Shown piece by piece: positions 58,875 to 64,000 of a DNA stretch of 64,000 nucleotides. The position numbers were made by a program, and so were the translations under genes. Below the pieces are notes generated by a model, which saw nothing but the letters and a program-made list of their open reading frames with translations, ran no database searches and was not told where the DNA came from. Origin of the DNA: Chlorella sorokiniana (Eukaryota > Chlorophyta > Trebouxiophyceae > Chlorellales > Chlorellaceae); NCBI GenBank assembly GCA_025917655.1, contig CP084619.1:1178001-1242000 (forward strand). The letters are read 5' to 3'. Each line of letters starts with the position of its first letter. The stretch's first letter is position 1.

Positions 58875-61800
58875 CAGCGGCATGAGCTTCTCCCTGCAGT
58901 CGCGCGACCTCATCGCTGGTGGGCGGCATGCTGCAGAGGGGCAGCCTGGGCGGGGGCTGCTGCTGCTGCTGCTTGGCATCTCAGAGCCTGGCCGCTCGCG
59001 CTGCCCCAAGTCCGAGGCTCGCGCAGCACCCGCCTGCCCACACACCCCTTCCCCCGCCCTAACCCCTCACGCCCTGCAGACTCCATCGAGACCGTGATGA
59101 GCGCGCAGTGGTACGACGCCAACATCTCGCTGCCCGGCTGCGACAAGAACATGCCGGGCACCCTCATGGCCATGGCCCGCCTCAACCGCCCCTCCCTCAT
59201 GATCTACGGAGGTGCGCCGCAGGCTGCCCCGCATGCTGGGCAGCAGAACCAAGGAGTGAAGCTGACCGGCTGCTCGGTGAAAGTGGCACTTGCCATGGGG
59301 GATTGGTCGCAAGACAAGCAACAGGCGGGTTGTGTGCCGCCGACTGCAAGCCGCCCCGCGCACCCTGCTTGCCGCAGGCACCATCAAGCCCGGCCAAAGC
59401 GCCCTTGGCGGCGACACGCTGGACATCGTGTCCGCCTTCCAGTCGTTTGGCGGCTACGCCGCGGGCCTCATCTCCGAGGAGCAGCGCTGCGACATTGTGC
59501 GCAACTCGTGCCCCGGCCCCGGTGAGCGAGGGGCCTGGCTGCCGACCGCCCCCTGCCGGTGCTTGGCCTTTGCAATGTGCCGCCGCCAGCTGCGAGCCCG
59601 ACAGTGATGCTGCACCCGCTTGCTTGTGTCACGGACGAGAGGTCCCCCTCCCCCGCTTCCCTCCCCTCTGCCCAGGCGCGTGTGGTGGCATGTACACCGC
59701 CAACACAATGGCCAGCGCGATCGAGGCTCTGGGCATGGCGCTGCCCTACTCCTCCTCCACCCCTGCCGACGACCCGCTCAAGCGCGTCGAGTGCCGCCTG
59801 GCCGGCAGGTGTGTGCCCACCCCTGGGCTGACGCCCTGCCGCAACTCGACGGGCACTCACAGGCGCATTTTGCTGCCAGGCAGTGCCAGCTGAGGCGGTT
59901 GCCCCTCCCCCCGCCCTTGCACCCAGGTACATGCTGGAGCTGCTGCGGCGCGACATCAAGCCGCGCGACATCATGACCCGCGCCGCCTTTGAGAATGCGA
60001 TGGTGCTGATCATGGCCACCGGCGGCTCCACCAACGCTGGTGGGCGGCGCTGGCAGCGGGGGTTGTGTGGGTGGGAGCGGTTGGACGAGGGCAGCACAGA
60101 GCAGCAGCCTGGAGGAAGCGCAGGGCACGGCCATGGAACCTTTCCTCAATGGCGTTTTGCCGCTGCTTGGCCGCAGCTGACGCCGTGCGTGCGTGGCCCT
60201 TCCTCTGCCCGTCTGCCTGCGCGCACCGGCCCGACCCTCCCTGCGCCTGCCCCCGCGCAGTGCTGCACCTCATTGCCATGGCGCGCACCGCGGAGCTGGA
60301 GCTGACCCTGGACGACTTCCAGCGCGTGTCCGACCGCGTGCCCTTCATCGCCGACCTGAAGCCGTCTGGGCGGTACGTGATGGAGGACGTGCACAAGGTG
60401 GGTGCAGTACAACTGTGGGTGTGAGGGATGATGTGTGAGGGATGATGTGGGTGGAGGAGGTGGCGGTAACAGCATCACGGGCATGGGACGCCCCCCGATC
60501 GATGTGCCAGGCGGCGGTGGACACTCACTGTGTGCGAACGCTCGTCGGCTTACCAGCGGTTAGCGAGGGCGCGCCCGCCTGTTGTGCTTTCGCTCGGCGT
60601 GCTGGCAGCTGCCCTCCCCCGCCCTTAGTTCCACCTTCCTCGTCCGTCCCGCCTCTGCAGGTTGGCGGCACCCCGCCGTGCTCAAGTACCTGCTGGAGCA
60701 CAACCTGATTGACGGCAGCTGCCTCACCGTGACGGGCAAGACGATGGCGGAGAACCTGGCGGGGTGCCCGGGCCTGAAGGAGGGCCAGGACGTGATCCTG
60801 CCCCTGGAACGCCCCATCAAGTCCAGCGGCCACCTGCAGATCCTGTACGGCAACCTGTCGCCGCAGGGAGCCGGTGAGGCTGGCCACCCTGCCGCTGTGG
60901 ACCCGCGCTGCCAGCCCAGCAGCGGGGCGACCAGCCCGCTGCACGGGCTCCCAGCAGCATCCCAGGAGCGCTGCACCCTTGCCGCGGGGCCCGACCGCGT
61001 GCCGAGCCAGCAGGCGCGCAGCGCTGACGCCCCATGCCCGCGCTGCGCTGCAGTGGGCAAGATTACGGGCAAGGAGGGCCTGGTGTTTGAGGGGCGGGCG
61101 CTGTGCTTCGACTGCGAGGAGGACATGCTGGCGGCACTGGAGCGGGACCAGGAGCAGTTCAAGGTGTGGAGCTCACGGGGGGTGGAAGGGGGGCCTGGTT
61201 GACCAGCGTTATTGCGTGAAAGCTTAGCGGGGCCTGCTGTTTGAGTGTTTCCTGCACCCTGGTCTCCACCAGCCTCCCCCACCCCTGCCCTGTGCAGGGC
61301 AGCGTGGTGGTCATCCGGTATGAGGGGCCCAAGGGCGGCCCCGGCATGCCCGAGATGCTGACCCCCACCTCCGCCATCATGGGCGCGGGCCTGGGCCAGG
61401 AGTGCGCGCTCATCACAGACGGGCGGTTCAGGTGGGCGTGCAGGGAAGCGCGCTGTGGAGAGGGCGGCGGCGGCAGGAGCGTCGGGAATCGGCCACCCTG
61501 GGCTGGTGAAGCCCTCCTTCAGCCGTAGCCCACCCCTCATCCTGCCCCCTCGCGCCCCCGGCCACCAACTGCAGCGGCGGCTCTCACGGATTCGTGATTG
61601 GTCACGTGTGCCCAGAGGCGCAGGAGGGCGGCCCCATCGCCCTGGTCAAGGTGAGCTGGCAGCATGCAGCGCCCAGGCATCGACAGGCAACCGCACTAAG
61701 CGCCGGGCAGCTCTCTCGTCAACCTGGCCCCGATCCCTCCGAACCCACCTGCCCGGTCCTTTCCTGCCCCAGGACGGCGACACCATTCGGATAGACGCGG

Positions 61801-62065
61801 AGAAGCGCACCATGGACATCCTCAACGTGGACGATGCTGAGCTGGAGCAGAGGTGTGCCCCGCTGGCACCCCGCTCGGTTGGCCTCCACCCGTTGGCGTC
61901 AGTCCTGAGCCAAGGCGCCCACCCGACCCACCCGCCCTCCCACCACTCCTCTGCTGCAGGCGCGCGCAGTGGACCCCGCCGCCGCTCAAGGCGACCCGGG
62001 GCACCCTGTACAAGTACATCAAGAACGTGGCCTCCGCATCCATGGGATGCGTCACCGATGCTTGA
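58199..62065 (+). CDS. DHAD: Dihydroxy-acid dehydratase, plastid
   Basis: DHAD dehydrates 2,3-dihydroxy-acids to 2-oxo acids in valine, isoleucine and leucine synthesis, in the plastid stroma, using a [2Fe-2S] cluster. ATG 58199 starts a transit peptide of about 40 residues, and exon 1 ends at 58459. The cluster and active-site blocks are intact: [198 protein letters not shown] and [20 protein letters not shown]. The stop is at 62063-62065. About twelve exons. One frame slip precedes the [20 protein letters not shown] exon. Confidence 0.97.
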
Positions 62066-62517
62066 CCTCCGCCCGCAGCCGCGGCATGCAGCTGAGGCGT
62101 GCACAGCCGCGCCCTCCCTACTCTTCCCCGACTGACATTGTGAAGAGCTCCTCGATACTATATTGCTTCTACTTGGGGCTGACAACACAGCCTCGCATTT
62201 TGTTACGAGCCCATCTGCACCCGCGGCAGCACGCCCCTGGGGGCCAGCGCGTCTGCCTGATGTCAGTTGCTCGTCCCTCAGCCGATGCGCATCAAGCCAC
62301 AACGGCCACTGCAGGCTCTTCAAACATCCGTTGGGGCTTGACAGCTTGTGCCGGTGGGTTTGACGCCGCCTGGCATGCGCTGTCCCGCCCGGTGTCCTGC
62401 TTGGCGGCATCAGGCTGCTACGGCCAGCGCACCGGCCATCGTCTCCGCTGCATGCATGAAAATTGCCCCAAATCATCTTGTTCAACGCCTGTGAGGTGCC
62501 TACGATCGTTTAACAGT
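62066..62517. other. Intergenic region, DHAD to EF-P
   Basis: About 450 bases of DHAD 3' flank and EF-P 5' flank. No conserved open frame, repeat or RNA gene seen. Confidence 0.4.
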
Positions 62518-63793
62518 ATGCAAGCAGCAAGGTGGGGCTCTCCAAGCTCCCCCGTAGCTCTGCGGTTCGGAGGTCGTTGCATACTTCCATCCCAATGTGC
62601 GATGTACCCATCCCACGGTCGCTGCACTCCCTCTCGCTGGTGCAGGAGCCTGAAGAGCAGTGCTTTTGTGCCCAGCTTGCAAGCATGCCGCAAGCCCGTG
62701 CAGGTATTTCCTGCTAGGAAATGTGCTTGATTTGGCCACCGTGCGCGGCAGCCATGGTTCTGTCCTGGTCCATGTGGGCTCGCCGCCACTGCCGCCCGGG
62801 CGGTGCCCAGCTTCACGCTGCCAGCCTCCGCTCGCCCCCTCTGCAGCGCATGTCTGCACGGGGGTCGGCTTGGTAGTGCGCGCCGCCCAGGTGTCGTCCA
62901 ACGACTTCAAGACGGGCATGACGATTGAGATGGATGGGGCGCCGTACAAGGTCGTAGGTGCGCGACGGGCGCAGGGTTGGAGGGGGGTTGCTGGCGACTG
63001 CAACGCTCGCCTGCATTCAATTGGTGAATGGCCCCAGCAACTGGTGAACATTGTTGCAGCCGGGGGAGTGTCAGCGGCGCTGCCACAGCTGTGTGCACCA
63101 CCGCCCCCGCAGAGTTCCTGCACGTCAAGCCCGGCAAGGGCGCGGCCTTCGTGCGCAGCAAGCTGAAGAACTTCATCACCAACAACACGGTGGAGAAGAC
63201 GTGGCGGGCGGGGGAGACGGTGGATCTGGCGTCGGTGGAGAAGAAGGACACGCAGTTCACGTATGCAGAGGGCGACGAGGTGAGGAGGGGTGGGGGAAGG
63301 GGACTGTCGAGTGCCGTGCCGCCGGCAGGCTTGCTGCCTGCCCCGCTGGGGTGCGCCTAGCCCGCTGGAAGGAGGAGCAGTGGGTCAGCACCCGCAACGC
63401 TATTGGGTGTGAGGCCACACGCGGCAGCGCGCCGAGGCAGTGGCCTGGTGTGCCCTCTGCCCTTGTCGTTGCCTTGCTGTCGCAGTGGCCCTCCGACTGT
63501 GTTCCTCCCCCTGCCTGTCACAAAACACCTCCAACCCTGCGCCTCCCCCTCTTGTCGTCGCAGTACGTGTTTATGGACATGAGCTCGTACGAGGAGACGC
63601 GGGTGCCGCGGGACGAGGACTGGGCCAAGTACCTGAAGGAGGGCATGGATGTGGGGGTGCTGCTGTGGAACGGCAAGGTCATCTCGGTGGAGCTGCCCAA
63701 CACGGTGGAGCTGGAGGTGGTGGAGACGGACCCGGGCGTGCGCGGCAACACAGCGGTGAGCTGCCCAAGGGGGTGGGGTGGTGGGGTGGTGGT

Positions 63794-63836
<43 letters not shown>

Positions 63837-64000
63837 GGGCAGGGGGTAACAGGGGGCTGGGGGTAATTGCGAGGAGGGTGGGTTCTGACGACGCTCATCA
63901 AGGGCTCAGGCATGAAGGCCTGAGGCGCAGGCCTTGCGGCGCCTGTGTTGTCCGCTCTGGGCAAAGGGAAAGCTTGCGTGAGGGTGTGTGAGGCGGCTGG
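62518..64000 (+). CDS. EFP: Elongation factor P, plastid type (3' end cut off by the window)
   Basis: EF-P binds stalled ribosomes and helps form difficult peptide bonds, such as polyproline. Recognised exons: one ending at 62957 ([20 protein letters not shown]), 63113-63279 ([40 protein letters not shown]) and 63564-63755 ([40 protein letters not shown]). Domains I and II are complete; domain III lies beyond the edge. The PGKG loop with the lysine that is modified in bacteria is present. The N-terminus is a targeting peptide, but its join is uncertain: ATG 62518 or 62602 open a basic Cys/Ser-rich frame that splices in phase to CCTCCGCTCGCC before [15 protein letters not shown]. The bacterial-type sequence and a leader point to plastid, less likely mitochondrion. 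Confidence 0.9.
63795..63833. repeat. (GT)n microsatellite in an EF-P intron
   Basis: About 19 uninterrupted GT units, 40 bases past the donor at 63755. Confidence 0.9.

Overview
The window looks like nuclear DNA of a unicellular green alga, most likely a trebouxiophyte of the Chlorella/Micractinium kind. The sequence is very GC-rich. Genes are compact and rich in short GT-AG introns. Two genes encode the photosystem II lumen protein PsbP with a twin-arginine lumen signal, several products are organellar (GatC, EF-P, dihydroxy-acid dehydratase, presequence protease), and TGTAA, the usual green-algal poly(A) signal, lies downstream of several stops. The species is an inference; no marker gene fixes it.

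I can support 21 protein genes. In order: BLM-type RecQ helicase (-, cut by the left edge); GatC (+); an unrecognised Ala/Pro-rich protein (+); a GT14 glycosyltransferase (+) convergent with a TBL/PC-esterase (-), both probably Golgi enzymes; presequence protease PreP (-, about 8.3 kb); holocytochrome c synthase (+); a WD40 protein (-); a PRA1-like membrane protein (+); a secreted or membrane-anchored PLC-like phosphodiesterase (-); IFT88 (+); TFIIA large subunit (-); two tandem PsbP genes (-); a PWWP protein (-); a FEY-like short-chain dehydrogenase (+); an SRSF1-type SR splicing factor (-); an AP180/CALM ANTH clathrin adaptor (+); an RPGRIP1-like C2/coiled-coil protein (-); dihydroxy-acid dehydratase (+); and plastid-type elongation factor P (+, cut by the right edge).

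Of the 20 neighbouring pairs, 7 are divergent, 6 convergent and 7 in tandem, mostly with gaps of 0.2-1 kb. Many genes therefore probably share a bidirectional promoter or face each other at their 3' ends. I saw no transposon, LTR element, CRISPR array, rRNA or tRNA that I could support.

The most notable points are: (1) an apparent AT-AC intron with an ATAAGT donor inside the first RRM of the SR-protein gene; (2) two cilium genes, IFT88 and an RPGRIP1-like gene, in what looks like a coccoid, supposedly non-flagellate lineage; (3) a GC-AG intron in IFT88; (4) a tandem PsbP duplication with identical exon lengths and a copied 3' UTR; (5) pure poly-C tracts serving as polypyrimidine tracts; and (6) repeated reading-frame breaks at short homopolymers inside conserved domains, which look like consensus errors rather than pseudogenes. 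Because of (6), several coding spans below are given as gene extents rather than as exact exon chains.
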